DNA of 51,562 nt, taken from Candidatus Adiutrix sp. (GTDB taxonomy: Bacteria > Desulfobacterota > Desulfarculia > Adiutricales > Adiutricaceae). The first letter of the stretch is position 1. Every line of letters starts with the position of its first letter. Both the position numbers and the translations under genes were made by a program. Positions 7,560-17,405 of this stretch are shown in pieces. The notes under the pieces were generated by a model, which saw only the letters and a list, made by a program, of their open reading frames with translations, was not told the DNA's origin and ran no database searches. The stretch is taken from contig JAISFR010000089.1 of the NCBI GenBank assembly GCA_031263565.1, positions 1-51,562 of the forward strand. The letters are read 5' to 3'.

Positions 7560-8576
7560 TCAAGAAGCCGCTTTTCGATCCGAACCCGTCACGCGCCAGA
7601 CGGCTGCGCCCTGATCGCGCATCTCGGCTGACAGGCGGCCGGGTTGACGCCAGAGCCCCGTGGAGCCCGGCGCGTAGCGGACCGTCACTCGGGGGCTGGC
7701 TTCCAGATTGATGTAGACCAGCCCTTCATATTTGCCCCGCAGCTTCAAATGGGCCAGCACCCGGCCCAGTCGGCGGAATTTCTCTTCATAGGCCCCGAAG
7801 CCGATTTTGACTTCCAGGCGATTATTCTTGGTGAACAGGGTCAGACCCCTGACCAGATCGTAATTTATCTCCGAAACATTGTCGAGCCGGAACTCGTCAT
7901 TGCGGCGGGCCAGGGTCTCCACCAAAAAGAGCACCTCGGCCATGGCCGAGCGGATCGAAGGACCCGGGCTCAAGAGCTCATCCTCATTAAAGCCGGTCAC
8001 TATCGGCAGATCCGGGTTCTCGCCGGGGGCCAGTTCCTTGAAAGGTTCCCCGCGCTCGTTCAGATAATAAAGCCGGCCTATGCTGACCAGGAGCTTGGGC
8101 CTGTGCTCCGCCACCTCGATGGTCACGGTGTCGGGCATCTGCCGGGCCACCCGGACCTGATCCACCCAAGGCAGGATCGAAATTCTCCCGGCGGCCTCAT
8201 CGGGATCGAAAGCCAGGATATTGAGCGCCTGGTCAAGCCCGGCGGCGGCCAGCACTTCCTCCCGGCTGCTGTGGGTGATGCCGGAAATGGTCACCTTTTT
8301 GACCGAAAAATAATCAGACTTGGACACATAGAGATAAGCGGCCACCAAAACGGCCGACAGGGCGGCCAGGGCGGCCACCGTGACCAGGGTCAAAAAGACC
8401 ATCTTCAGACTTTTGCCCAGAGCGGCCGCCAGCTTCCGCCCCAGTCGGGCCGGAAGCGAGGGCTGGCCGTCGGCCGCTTTCTTTGACTTCCGGCCCGGGG
8501 AAAACAAAGACCGGCCAGACTTGAGGCGGCCCTGGCGATAGCGGTCGTAGCGGTTCCGGCTCTCACGCCGTTTCAT
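7560..8576 (-). CDS. ftsQ: Cell division protein FtsQ
   Basis: Bitopic inner-membrane divisome protein that connects early (FtsA/Z) and late (FtsI/W) components. The 338-residue protein has a long, very basic cytoplasmic N-terminus (about 58 residues rich in Arg and Lys), one transmembrane helix (about 60-85), a POTRA domain starting FSVKKVTISGITHSSREEVL (about 92-111) and the FtsQ/DivIB beta domain with the typical LPWVDQVRVARQMPDTVTIE stretch. It is longer than E. coli FtsQ (276) because of the basic N-terminus. Its first codons overlap the murB end by 14 bp. The ddl gene often found before ftsQ is absent. Confidence 0.95.
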   Translation of the reverse strand: MKRRESRNRYDRYRQGRLKSGRSLFSPGRKSKKAADGQPSLPARLGRKLAAALGKSLKMVFLTLVTVAALAALSAVLVAAYLYVSKSDYFSVKKVTISGITHSSREEVLAAAGLDQALNILAFDPDEAAGRISILPWVDQVRVARQMPDTVTIEVAEHRPKLLVSIGRLYYLNERGEPFKELAPGENPDLPIVTGFNEDELLSPGPSIRSAMAEVLFLVETLARRNDEFRLDNVSEINYDLVRGLTLFTKNNRLEVKIGFGAYEEKFRRLGRVLAHLKLRGKYEGLVYINLEASPRVTVRYAPGSTGLWRQPGRLSAEMRDQGAAVWRVTGSDRKAAS

Positions 8577-9504
8577 GCCCGTCCACCTCGCCGTGGCGAC
8601 CGACGATTTTTATTTCCGGCTCCAGCCGAACGCCGTGCTTTTCCCGGACGGCGGCCTGAATCAGCCTCATCAGCTCCAGGATTTCGGAACTTTGGGCCCC
8701 GCCCGGATTGACGATGATGTTGGCGTGGATCTCGCTGACCAGGGCCGAGCCCAGGCGCCGGCCCTTAAAGCCGCAGTCGTCAATCAGCTTTCCGGCCGAA
8801 AGGCCCGGCGGGTTTTTAAAAACGCTGCCCGCCGAACGCAGGCCCCTGGGCTGCCGGGCGTCCCGCTCGGCCAGAAGCCGCCGGACCCTGGCCTGAATTT
8901 CTTCCCGACGGCCCTGGCTCAACTGAAATTCGGCGCCCAGAATCACCGCCCCGGCCGGCAGGTTCCGAAGGCCGCGATAGGCGAAATCCAGCTCCCGGCG
9001 CAGGGCGCTTTCACAGTGCCCGTCAGGTCTGAGGTAAAAAATCCGGCTGACGACCTGGCCCAGTTCGGCCTCGGAGCTCCCGGCGTTCATGTACACCGCG
9101 CCGCCCACCGAGCAGGGGATGCCGACCAGGCATTCCAGGCCGCTGAGTCCCATTTCGGCGGCGGCCTCCAAAAGCTGCCGGCCGCCGGCCGCGGCCCCGG
9201 CCCTGATCAGCCCGCCGCCCAGGTGCTCGATGGCCTTGAAGCCCGGCCCCAGCCTGATGACCGCCCCGTCGAAACCCTCATCCAGGAACAGGATGTTGGA
9301 GCCGGCCCCCAGGATATAATAGCGCAGACCGCCCGTCCGGCAGAGATCCAGGATGGCCGCCAGTTCCTCGACCGTTTCCGGCCCGGCCAGGACAGCGGCC
9401 GGACCACCCAGCCCGAAGGTGCTCAGATCTTTCAGGGGCACGTTGAAGCTCAGGCGGCCGGCCATCTTGCGGGCCAGGGGGCCCCAGATCGAATGGTCGC
9501 TCAT
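8563..9504 (-). CDS. murB: UDP-N-acetylenolpyruvoylglucosamine reductase MurB
   Basis: Reduces UDP-GlcNAc-enolpyruvate to UDP-MurNAc with FAD and NADPH, the second committed step of peptidoglycan synthesis, in the cytosol. The 313-residue protein has the FAD-binding motif [16 protein letters not shown] (about 81-96), the [17 protein letters not shown] segment (about 127-143) and the active-site serine motif [10 protein letters not shown] (about 220-229). The size fits the shorter type II MurB. Its start overlaps the murC stop by 4 bp (ATGA), so translation of the two is probably coupled. No anomalies. Confidence 0.97.
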   Translation of the reverse strand: MSDHSIWGPLARKMAGRLSFNVPLKDLSTFGLGGPAAVLAGPETVEELAAILDLCRTGGLRYYILGAGSNILFLDEGFDGAVIRLGPGFKAIEHLGGGLIRAGAAAGGRQLLEAAAEMGLSGLECLVGIPCSVGGAVYMNAGSSEAELGQVVSRIFYLRPDGHCESALRRELDFAYRGLRNLPAGAVILGAEFQLSQGRREEIQARVRRLLAERDARQPRGLRSAGSVFKNPPGLSAGKLIDDCGFKGRRLGSALVSEIHANIIVNPGGAQSSEILELMRLIQAAVREKHGVRLEPEIKIVGRHGEVDGHETA

Positions 9505-10907
9505 GCCCGGCCTCCGAGAGGCGCCAAAGAGCCGCCGCCCCTCAAAATACGCAGGGCCTCTTCGCCCACGCTGTAAATATTGCCGGCCCCCAGGGTCAGG
9601 AGCACGTCGCCCTCGGCCAGGCTTTCGGCCAGGGCTTCGCCCAGAGAGCCCAGATCCCCGTGAAAGGCCACGTCCCGATGGCCGCGGCTGCGGACGGCCT
9701 CGGCCAGGGCCCGGCCGGTGACCCCCTCAATGGGCGGCTCGCCGGCGCCGTAGATCTCGGTGATGATCAGCCGGTCGGCCTGATTGAAGGCCGACAGAAA
9801 TTCCTCAAACAGGCTTTCGGTGCGGCTGTAGCGGTGGGGCTGAAAAACCACCACCCGCCGATGCCGGGGAAAACAGTCGGTCAACGCCGATAAAGTGGCC
9901 TTGATTTCCGTGGGGTGGTGGCCATAGTCGTCGATGACGATGACCCCGCCGGCTTCGCCTTTTTTTTCAAAACGGCGACCCACGCCCTTCATCCCGCCGA
10001 TGCCGTCGATGACCGTTTGGAGATCCAGACCCATCTCCAGGCCCACGGCGACCGCGGCCAAAGCGTTCAGCACGTTGTGCTTCCCGGGCAGATTGACCTT
10101 GACCCGGCCCAGTTTCCCGTTCAGGCGGAAGAGATCGAAGGAATAACCCCAGGCCCCGCAGTCGATGTCCCGGGCCGAAATCTCGGCCTGGGCCGACAGG
10201 CCGTAGGTCAGGTAACGTTTCCTGACGCCCGGGAGCAAGCTCTGGACATTGGGGTCGTCCAGGCAGAGCACGGCGAAGCCGTAGAAGGGCACCTTGTTGA
10301 TGAAGGCCAGAAAAGCTTTTTTCAGATGCTCCAGACCGGTATAGTAATTCAGATGCTCCAGGTCGATGTTGGTGACCACGGCCACGGTGGGCGTCAAAAG
10401 AAGGAATGAGCCGTCGGATTCGTCGGCCTCGGCCACCATCAGATCGCCCTGCCCCAGCCGGGCGTTGCCGCCCAGATGGTTGAGCCGGCCGCCGATGACC
10501 AGGGTGGGGTCCAGCCCGGCCAGGGTCAGCATGGTGCCCACCAGGGAGGTGGTGGTGGTCTTGCCGTGGCTGCCGGCCACCGCCACGGCCTGTTTCAGGC
10601 GCATCAGTTCAGCCAGCATCTCGGCCCGGGGGATGACCGGGATGAAATCACGGTGGGCGGCCTGCACTTCGGGGTTCTCCGGGCCCACGGCCGAGGAAAT
10701 GACCACCACTTCGGCCCCCCGCACATTGAGGCCGGAATGGCCGATCATCACTTCCGCGCCCAGCGCCGCCAGGCGACGGGTCAAATCGCTGGGCTTAAGG
10801 TCTGAGCCGCTGACCTGGTGACCGAGGTTCAGGAGAACTTCGGCGATGCCGCTCATGCCGATGCCGCCGATGCCCACAAAATGAATATGTCTTTTCTTTC
10901 TGTACAT
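9501..10907 (-). CDS. murC: UDP-N-acetylmuramate-L-alanine ligase MurC
   Basis: ATP-dependent ligase that adds L-Ala to UDP-MurNAc, the first stem-peptide residue. The 468-residue protein has the N-terminal UDP-binding Rossmann motif [17 protein letters not shown] (about 9-25), the Mur-ligase P-loop [10 protein letters not shown] (111-120), the magnesium and substrate segment [12 protein letters not shown], and the C-terminal domain motif [10 protein letters not shown]. It follows murG by 67 bp. The ATG at 10907 is the start; no closer alternative preserves the N-terminal domain. Confidence 0.98.
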   Translation of the reverse strand: MYRKKRHIHFVGIGGIGMSGIAEVLLNLGHQVSGSDLKPSDLTRRLAALGAEVMIGHSGLNVRGAEVVVISSAVGPENPEVQAAHRDFIPVIPRAEMLAELMRLKQAVAVAGSHGKTTTTSLVGTMLTLAGLDPTLVIGGRLNHLGGNARLGQGDLMVAEADESDGSFLLLTPTVAVVTNIDLEHLNYYTGLEHLKKAFLAFINKVPFYGFAVLCLDDPNVQSLLPGVRKRYLTYGLSAQAEISARDIDCGAWGYSFDLFRLNGKLGRVKVNLPGKHNVLNALAAVAVGLEMGLDLQTVIDGIGGMKGVGRRFEKKGEAGGVIVIDDYGHHPTEIKATLSALTDCFPRHRRVVVFQPHRYSRTESLFEEFLSAFNQADRLIITEIYGAGEPPIEGVTGRALAEAVRSRGHRDVAFHGDLGSLGEALAESLAEGDVLLTLGAGNIYSVGEEALRILRGGGSLAPLGGRA

Positions 10908-10974
10908 TTATAACTATTTCCGCTTCACACCATTCAAGCGATTTGACAGGGCCATGACGGGGCGGCCGGCTGTT

Positions 10975-12081
10975 TCAAACTGGCCTGGCCGACTCCGCGA
11001 TCAATTCCAGGCAGACGGCGGCCATTTCCTCATCAGCCCCCAGGCGGGCCGAGGCGGCGGCCGCCCGGCTCATTTTTTCCAAAGCGGCCGGGTCGCTCAA
11101 AAGAGCCCGTAAAGTCCCGGCCAGGGTCTCGGCCGTCAGATCTTTCTCCGGCATCAGCAGCGCGGCGCCGGCGCTCGCCAGGTGACCGGCGTTGACCGTC
11201 TGGTGGTCGTCGGCCGCCGTCGGCAGGGGCACCAGGAGAGACGGGAGGCCGGCCGCGGCCAGTTCCGAAACGGTGACCGCCCCGGCCCGGGCGATGACCA
11301 GATGGGCCCGGCGGTAAAGGGCGGCCATGTCCTGAAAGAATTCGGCCGCCAAGGCCCGAACCCCGGCTTCCTGGTACGCCTTTCGCACCTGCTCCAGGTC
11401 GGCCGCGCCGGCCTGGTGAACAATGTCCAGCTTCAAACCCGACCTGACCAGTCGGGCCAGGGCCGGGGCGGCGGCCCGGTTGAGGCCCCTGGCGCCCTGG
11501 CTGCCGCCGGTGACCAGCACGGTCAGGGGGAGGCTCTGAAAATCTCTTTCCAGATCATGCAGCCCGGCGATCTCCGGGCGGACCGGGTTGCCGGTGACCA
11601 GGCACTTGGCGGCCGGGAAAGCCGCGGCCCCCTCCGGGAAACCGAGCATGACCTTGCGGGCCAGACGCCCCAGAAAACGATTGCTGAGCCCGGGCCGGGA
11701 ATTCTGTTCATGAATGAGCAGCGGCAGACCGTTCATTCTGGCGGCCAGGCCCACCGGCACGGTCACGTAGCCCCCGGCCCCGAAACAGATCTGGGGCTTA
11801 AAATCCCTGATCAGGCCAGAAGCCTCGAAAACGGCCGAGCAGCACTGGCCCAAAGCTTTTATTTTAGCGCCCAGGCCGAAGCCTTTCAAGCCGCTGGTTT
11901 TAAGAACCGCCCTCCGCAGTCCGGCCGGAGCCAGAATGGTCTCCTCCAGGGGCCGGCCGGCGCCGATGAAGAGAAACTCGGCCTCGGGCGCCCGACGGCG
12001 GACGGCCAGGGCCAGGGAGAGGGCCGGAAGCAGGTGCCCGCCGGTGCCGCCGGCGGCCAGTATGATCCTTGGGGGCTTCAT
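10975..12081 (-). CDS. murG: UDP-GlcNAc:lipid I N-acetylglucosaminyltransferase MurG
   Basis: GT-B-fold glycosyltransferase that turns lipid I into lipid II at the inner face of the membrane. The 368-residue protein has the glycine-rich N-terminal loop AAGGTGGHLLPALSLA (about 9-24), the central HEQNSRPGLSNR motif (about 123-134), the VTGGSQGARGLN loop and the UDP-GlcNAc-binding RAGAVTVSELAAAGLPS region near residue 265. The gene begins 3 bp after ftsW, so the two are translated from one message. No departures from the family are visible. Confidence 0.98.
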   Translation of the reverse strand: MKPPRIILAAGGTGGHLLPALSLALAVRRRAPEAEFLFIGAGRPLEETILAPAGLRRAVLKTSGLKGFGLGAKIKALGQCCSAVFEASGLIRDFKPQICFGAGGYVTVPVGLAARMNGLPLLIHEQNSRPGLSNRFLGRLARKVMLGFPEGAAAFPAAKCLVTGNPVRPEIAGLHDLERDFQSLPLTVLVTGGSQGARGLNRAAAPALARLVRSGLKLDIVHQAGAADLEQVRKAYQEAGVRALAAEFFQDMAALYRRAHLVIARAGAVTVSELAAAGLPSLLVPLPTAADDHQTVNAGHLASAGAALLMPEKDLTAETLAGTLRALLSDPAALEKMSRAAAASARLGADEEMAAVCLELIAESARPV

Positions 12082-12084
12082 TGC

Positions 12085-13263
12085 TCAGGCGCCCACCCGG
12101 GCCAGGCGGGGCGCCCGCAGGGCCAGCCGGCGTTTGGGCGCCGGCGCCTTTTTAGCGTCCGGGCTCTGGGCGGCCACGTTCAATAAAAGACCCATGGCCA
12201 TGAAACAGATCAGGAGATTCGACCCGCCATAGCTGAAAAAAGGCAGCGGCAGCCCTTTGTTGGGGATGAGGCCGGTGACCACGCACATGTTGAAGAAAGC
12301 CGGCAGGCCCACGATCAGGGTGCAGCCCAGGGCCAGATAGACCCCGAAAAAGTCAGGGGCCGAGCGGCTGATGCTCAGACCGCGGCCGATCAGGGTCAGG
12401 AAGACCAGGCCGATGACGATCACCCCGACCAGGCCCAGTTCCTCGGCCACCACCGAGAAAATAAAATCGGTGTGCGGCTCGGGCAGGAACAGAAGCTTCT
12501 GGAGGCCGGCCCCCGGCCCCTGCCCCCAGATTCCACCGGAGGCGAAGGCGTAGAAGGAATGAATGATCTGGTAGCCGGTTTTTTCCGGGTCCAGCCAGGG
12601 GTTGAGGAAGGCCGCGATGCGGTTCATCCGGTAATCCACCGAGACGATCTGCCAGTAGAGGAGCGGCGCGGCCGCCAGACCCAGGAGCAGCATGTGCCAG
12701 ATCCTGGTGCCGGCCACGAACATCATGATGAAGGCGATGACCACCACACAGGCCGCCGTGCCCAGATCCCGCCCGGTCAGAATCAGCCCGGCCAGGAGGC
12801 CCAGCACGATCAAATGGGGCAGAAAGCCATAAATGAAGCTGCCGGTCTTCTCGCCCTTGCGGCTCAGGGAATAGGCCATGTAAATGACGATGGCCAGTTT
12901 GGCCGCCTCTGACGGCTGAAAGGAGAAGCCGGCTATCAGAATCCAGCGCCTGGCCTCGCCCTTGGCCAGGCCTATGCCCGGAACATGCACCAGGGCCAGA
13001 AGGAGCATGGCCCCCAGGAGTATGGGATAAACCCATTTCAGCCAGAACTGGTAAGGGATGCGGGAAAGAAGCAGCATGGCCGCCAGGCCGATCAGCATAT
13101 TGACCGCCTGGGATCTGAAAAAGTGGAACCCGTCCCCCAGATGCCAGTATTCGGCCCAGAAGGTGCTGGCCGACAGCATCATCACCAAACCCAGGCCGGC
13201 CAGGCTCAGGATCAGAAACAGAAGCATGCGGTCCAGGGGGCGGGAAACTTTTTCTTCACTCAT
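12085..13263 (-). CDS. ftsW: Peptidoglycan glycosyltransferase FtsW (SEDS)
   Basis: Polytopic SEDS-family glycosyltransferase that polymerises lipid II at the septum together with FtsI. From the ATG at 13263 the protein has 392 residues with about ten transmembrane helices. Family motifs include SAST near the first helix, GEARRWI, FSFQPSEAAKLAIV, the GRDLGTA loop, the long periplasmic loop PEKTGYQIIHSFYAFASGGIWGQG (written here only as position, about 240-263) and the PLPFFSYGGSNL segment near the C-terminus. A TTG 78 bp further upstream would add a non-hydrophobic extension and is not favoured. The 108-bp leader between murD and this start can fold into a GC stem (13282-13288 with 13311-13317). 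Confidence 0.96.
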   Translation of the reverse strand: MSEEKVSRPLDRMLLFLILSLAGLGLVMMLSASTFWAEYWHLGDGFHFFRSQAVNMLIGLAAMLLLSRIPYQFWLKWVYPILLGAMLLLALVHVPGIGLAKGEARRWILIAGFSFQPSEAAKLAIVIYMAYSLSRKGEKTGSFIYGFLPHLIVLGLLAGLILTGRDLGTAACVVVIAFIMMFVAGTRIWHMLLLGLAAAPLLYWQIVSVDYRMNRIAAFLNPWLDPEKTGYQIIHSFYAFASGGIWGQGPGAGLQKLLFLPEPHTDFIFSVVAEELGLVGVIVIGLVFLTLIGRGLSISRSAPDFFGVYLALGCTLIVGLPAFFNMCVVTGLIPNKGLPLPFFSYGGSNLLICFMAMGLLLNVAAQSPDAKKAPAPKRRLALRAPRLARVGA

Positions 13264-13371
13264 GGCGCAGTTCTCTCGGCTCGCGGGGATTTGGCCTGAA
13301 ACAGAACCGGCCCCGCGAAAATCTGGACGAGACGACTTCAATGAATCCGGGCGACTGCCTGCCCGGGCCCT

Positions 13372-14724
13372 TTAAGCGGCCCGGGCCTGGCGGCGCACTT
13401 CGCGGGCGAAGACCTCGCCCCGGTGCTTGTAATCCCGGAACATATCGAAGCTGGCGCAGGCCGGCGACAGGAGCACCACCGCGCCGCGCGGCGCGGCCGC
13501 CCGGGCCTGGCGGACGGCCTCGGCCATACTGTCGGCCTTGCTGATGGGCGCGGCCCCGGCCAGCATCGAGCCGATCTTGTCGCGGTCCTCGCCCAGGAGC
13601 ACCAGGTGCTTGACCTTGTTGCGCACCGGCTGGTAGAGGCGGCTGAAATCCTGGCCCTTGCCCTGGCCGCCGGCAATCAGCACCACCGGAGGTTTGAAGC
13701 TGGCCAGAGCCATGGTCACGGCCCCGACGTTGGTGCCCTTGGAATCGTCGTAATATTTGATGTCGCCGAATTCGCCGACCAGTTCCAGGCGATGCTTCTG
13801 GGGGCTGAAGTTGAGCGCGGCGTCCAGGGCTCTTTGGGGCTCGATGCCCAGGCGCAGGGCCAGGCCCACGGCGGCCATGACGTTCTCCTGATTGTGAACG
13901 CCTTCCAGGCGGAAATCGGACCAGTTGCGGCCGGCGATTTCCCGCCCGGCCTCGGCCACCAGGATCTCATCTTTGTGAACCCAGGCCCCGAAGCGCTGTT
14001 TTTTGCGGCGGGAAAAACCGAAGCGACGGGCCACGGTGTTCTTGTAGCGCAAAAGCGGGTCGTCCTCGTTCATGACCGCCAGATCCTCAGGGGTCTGATT
14101 GAGGAAGATGTTGGTCTTGGTCCGGAAATACTCGGCCATGTCGGGGTAGCGGTCGAGGTGATCGGGGGAAATGTTGAGGATGGCCGCGGCGGCGGCGTGA
14201 AAGATGCTGACCGTCTCCAGCTGATAGCTGGACACTTCCAGCACGGCGGCCCTGGCCTTCTGCCCTTCGAGCACAAAGCGGCTCAAAGGTTCGCCGATGT
14301 TCCCGCCCACAAAGACGGGCGCCTTGTTCTTGCGGCAGATATGGCCCACCAGACCGGTGGTGGTGGTCTTGCCGTTGGACCCGGTAATGGCCACGACGGG
14401 CACCTGGACCATGGAAGCGGCCAGTTCCATTTCACCGGTCACCGGCACCTTTCTGGACGCTTCGGCCAGACCCGGGAAAGTGCCGGGAATGCCCGGGCTC
14501 AGAACCACCAGTTCGGCGTTCTTGAAACCCTCGGCCGCCTGGCTGCCTAAAGCCCAGCGGACGGGTTTGCCCTTGAAGCGCTCCAAGGCCTCGCTAAGTT
14601 CAATCTCCGACTTCTGGTCGCAGATGGTGACTGCCGCACCGTGTTCCAGAAGCAGTTCCGCAGCCCACTGACCGGACAGACCGGCCCCGACCACCAGACA
14701 TTTTCCAAATTTCTTCTCAGCCAC
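13372..14724 (-). CDS. murD: UDP-N-acetylmuramoylalanine-D-glutamate ligase MurD
   Basis: Adds D-Glu to UDP-MurNAc-L-Ala. The 450-residue protein has the N-terminal VVGAGLSGQWAAELL Rossmann motif (about 11-25), the Mur-ligase P-loop TGSNGKTTTT (about 114-123), the NISPDHLDRY segment and the C-terminal YDDSKGTN motif. The start codon is GTG at 14724, preceded by GGGAGG at good spacing. mraY lies 172 bp upstream; that spacer (14725-14896) holds a TTGACA box and a short AAAAGGT/ACCTTTT stem on the minus strand but no gene, so an internal promoter is possible but not demonstrated. Confidence 0.97.
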   Translation of the reverse strand: MAEKKFGKCLVVGAGLSGQWAAELLLEHGAAVTICDQKSEIELSEALERFKGKPVRWALGSQAAEGFKNAELVVLSPGIPGTFPGLAEASRKVPVTGEMELAASMVQVPVVAITGSNGKTTTTGLVGHICRKNKAPVFVGGNIGEPLSRFVLEGQKARAAVLEVSSYQLETVSIFHAAAAAILNISPDHLDRYPDMAEYFRTKTNIFLNQTPEDLAVMNEDDPLLRYKNTVARRFGFSRRKKQRFGAWVHKDEILVAEAGREIAGRNWSDFRLEGVHNQENVMAAVGLALRLGIEPQRALDAALNFSPQKHRLELVGEFGDIKYYDDSKGTNVGAVTMALASFKPPVVLIAGGQGKGQDFSRLYQPVRNKVKHLVLLGEDRDKIGSMLAGAAPISKADSMAEAVRQARAAAPRGAVVLLSPACASFDMFRDYKHRGEVFAREVRRQARAA

Positions 14725-14896
14725 TGGTTTCCTCCCTTCAAAAACCTGAGGTGGGTTTTTAAAAAACCAAGCCCCGGGGGGGTTGCTCCGCCATACCTAC
14801 CTGACGGATGTCAAGCCCAACCCGCGAAGCGATTAAAAGGTCATTTACCTTTTACTCCTTGTTGACGTCATGCCTGTCGGGGTCCCAAGCCCGCGC

Positions 14897-15976
14897 CTAC
14901 CGCACCTTCAAGGTCGACAAGCCTATCATGGCCAGAATTACGGCGATCAGCCAGAAACGGACGATGACCTTGGGCTCCGGCCAGCCCTTTAATTCGAAAT
15001 GGTGGTGCAGCGGGGCCATGCGGAAGACCCGGCGGCCGCCGCTGGCCTTGAACCAGGCCACCTGGATGATGACCGAGAGGGCTTCCATGACGAAGAGCCC
15101 GCCGACCACGATTAAAATAAGTTCCTGTTTGGCGATCAGCGCCGCCAGCCCCAGGATGGCGCCCAGGGACAGGGAACCCACGTCGCCCATGAAGATCTGG
15201 GCGGGATAGGTGTTGTACCACAAAAAACCCATGACCGCGCCGACCACGGCCGCCAGGAGAACCGTCACCTCGGCCGCGCCGGGCACGAAAGTGATCGACA
15301 GATACTGGGCGAATCTGGCGTTGCCCGCACAGTAAATGAAGACCATGTAGGTCAGAGTGGCGATGACCATGGGGCCGGCGGCCAGGCCGTCGAGCCCGTC
15401 AGTCAGGTTCACCGCGTTGGAAGCCCCGCAGATGACCACGGCGGCGAAGGGGATGTAAAGAATCCCCAGGTCCAATTCGATTTCTTTAAAGATCGGCAGA
15501 TACAGAACCGTGTCGTAGGCCGGCGACTGGTAGAGGTACCAGCCGGCGGCCAGGCCGATGGCGAACTGGCCGACCAGCTTCTGTTTGGCGCTGAGACCCT
15601 GGTTGTGCTTCCGTTTGATTTTCAGAAAATCATCGTGAAAGCCGATGGCCGCGAACAGGCCGCCGCAGACGATGATCAGCCAGACCACCGGCTGAGTCAG
15701 GTCAACCCATAAAAGGACGCCCAGAAGGGCCGCGGCCAGGATAAGCACCCCACCCATGGTGGGCGTGCCCGATTTCTTCTTGTGGGAAGCCGGGCCCTCT
15801 TCCCGGATGTACTGCCGGATCTGGTAATTCTTGATCACGGCGATGAATTTCGGACCCGCCAGAAAGCAGATGCCCATGGAAGTGAAGGCGGCCAGGATGC
15901 TCCTGAAAGTCAGGTACTTAAAGACATTGAAGAATGACACATCGTCAATCAGGGATGAAAACAGATGGTAGAGCAT
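14897..15976 (-). CDS. mraY: Phospho-N-acetylmuramoyl-pentapeptide transferase MraY
   Basis: Integral membrane enzyme that transfers phospho-MurNAc-pentapeptide to undecaprenyl phosphate, making lipid I. The 359-residue protein has about ten transmembrane helices and all catalytic signatures: KKSGTPTMGG (about 67-76), the aspartate pair in AIGFHDDFLK, NAVNLTDGLDGLAAG (about 194-208), IFMGDVGSLSLG and the C-terminal MAPLHHHFELKG. It follows murF by 22 bp. The ribosome binding site is weak, but the conserved N-terminus supports this ATG. Confidence 0.98.
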   Translation of the reverse strand: MLYHLFSSLIDDVSFFNVFKYLTFRSILAAFTSMGICFLAGPKFIAVIKNYQIRQYIREEGPASHKKKSGTPTMGGVLILAAALLGVLLWVDLTQPVVWLIIVCGGLFAAIGFHDDFLKIKRKHNQGLSAKQKLVGQFAIGLAAGWYLYQSPAYDTVLYLPIFKEIELDLGILYIPFAAVVICGASNAVNLTDGLDGLAAGPMVIATLTYMVFIYCAGNARFAQYLSITFVPGAAEVTVLLAAVVGAVMGFLWYNTYPAQIFMGDVGSLSLGAILGLAALIAKQELILIVVGGLFVMEALSVIIQVAWFKASGGRRVFRMAPLHHHFELKGWPEPKVIVRFWLIAVILAMIGLSTLKVR

Positions 15977-15998
15977 TCTTCAACAATCCTTCGGCGGC

Positions 15999-17405
15999 TC
16001 AAGCGTTCTTCAAATAATCCACGGCCCGTTCCATGTGCATGTAATGGGAGCCCTTGACCAGGACCGCGGCGTTTTCAGGCTGCCCGGAAAGCACCCAGGC
16101 GGCGGCCTCTTCCGGGCTTTCAAATTCGGCCACCGCGTTTCTGTTCAGGCCGGCCCGCCGGGCAGCCCGGGCGCTGTGGCGGGACAGAGGCCCCACCAGA
16201 GCCAGGAAATCCAGATTCAATTCAGCGGCCAGGCGGCCGATTTCCCGATGGAAACGCCCTCCGGCCGGCCCCAGTTCGCCCATATCGCCTAAAATGGCGC
16301 CCCTGGCGCCCCGACCGCCAAAGTCGCCCAGAACTTTCAGGCCGGCGCTCATGGAGGCGGGGTTGGCGTTGTAGCTGTCGTCGAGCAGCCAGAGGCCCCG
16401 GCGAGTCTTGACGGCCGACAGGCGCCCGGGAAAGCTTTCCACTTCGGCCAGGCCGCCGGCGATCTGGTCCCAGTCGGCCCCCATGGCCAGGGCGGCGGCG
16501 GCGGCGGCCAGGGCGTTATGGGCGTTGTGGGCCCCCAAAAGTTTCAGCCTGACGGCCCGGCCTTTTTCCGCCCCCGGACCGTAAAGGGTGAGGTCCTGTC
16601 CGGTGAGGCCCCGGGGGCGGACCCGGCCCAGTCTGATCTGGGCCGGGGCGCCGAGGCCGAAAAAAAGCTTGTTGCCGCCGAAGCGTTTGGACTCGCGCCG
16701 CAAAAGCGGCTGGTCGGCGTCGACCACGGCCAGGGCCGAGTCTTTCAGGCCGGCGAAGAGTTCGCCCTTGGCCTTGGCCACCTGGCTGAGGCTGCCGAAA
16801 AATTCCAGATGGGCCGGGCCGATACTGGTGACCAGCCCGACGTCGGGCTCGGCGATCTCCGTTAAACGGGCTATTTCCCCGAAATGGTTCATGCCCATTT
16901 CCAGAACCGCCAGGCGGCCGGCCTTTTTCAGGCCGAAAACGGTCAGCGGCAGGCCCACCAGGTTGTTGAAGTTGCCGGCCGTGGCCAGAAGCTGCGCATC
17001 GATCTTCCGCAGAATGGCGGCCAGCATTTCCTTGGTGCCGGTCTTGCCGTTGGAGCCGGTCAGGGCCAGCACCTTGAGTTCCTGCCGCCTTCTGAGGGCC
17101 AGGGCCAGATCGCCCAGGGCCTTCAAAGTGTCTTCGACCATCAGGGCCCGGCCGGCGGCCCCGCCTTTTAAGGCCCTCTGGACCACCACCGCCAGGGCGC
17201 CCCTGGCCAGGGCCCCGGCCGCGTGACAGTGGCCGTCGAATTTTTCGCCCTTGAGGGCCACAAAGACTTCCCCGGGCCTGACGGTCCGGCTGTCGGTGGA
17301 GACGCCGGCCACCCGCTTCCGGCCCAAAGCTTCCAGTTCCGCGCCCCGTTCGGCCGAGCCCAGGTTATCGGCTATCCAGCTCAGCGGCAGGCGCAGATCT
17401 TTCAT
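15999..17405 (-). CDS. murF: UDP-MurNAc-tripeptide:D-Ala-D-Ala ligase MurF
   Basis: Completes the pentapeptide by adding D-Ala-D-Ala. The 468-residue protein has the N-terminal motif STDSRTVRPGEVFVALKGEK (about 36-55), the P-loop LTGSNGKTGTKE (115-126), the EMGMNHFGEI magnesium/substrate segment and the C-terminal LLDDSYNANPASM motif. Its ATG shares one base with the murE stop (TGATG), indicating translational coupling. The D-Ala-D-Ala ligase that supplies the substrate must be encoded elsewhere, since ddl is missing from this cluster. Confidence 0.97.
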   Translation of the reverse strand: MKDLRLPLSWIADNLGSAERGAELEALGRKRVAGVSTDSRTVRPGEVFVALKGEKFDGHCHAAGALARGALAVVVQRALKGGAAGRALMVEDTLKALGDLALALRRRQELKVLALTGSNGKTGTKEMLAAILRKIDAQLLATAGNFNNLVGLPLTVFGLKKAGRLAVLEMGMNHFGEIARLTEIAEPDVGLVTSIGPAHLEFFGSLSQVAKAKGELFAGLKDSALAVVDADQPLLRRESKRFGGNKLFFGLGAPAQIRLGRVRPRGLTGQDLTLYGPGAEKGRAVRLKLLGAHNAHNALAAAAAALAMGADWDQIAGGLAEVESFPGRLSAVKTRRGLWLLDDSYNANPASMSAGLKVLGDFGGRGARGAILGDMGELGPAGGRFHREIGRLAAELNLDFLALVGPLSRHSARAARRAGLNRNAVAEFESPEEAAAWVLSGQPENAAVLVKGSHYMHMERAVDYLKNA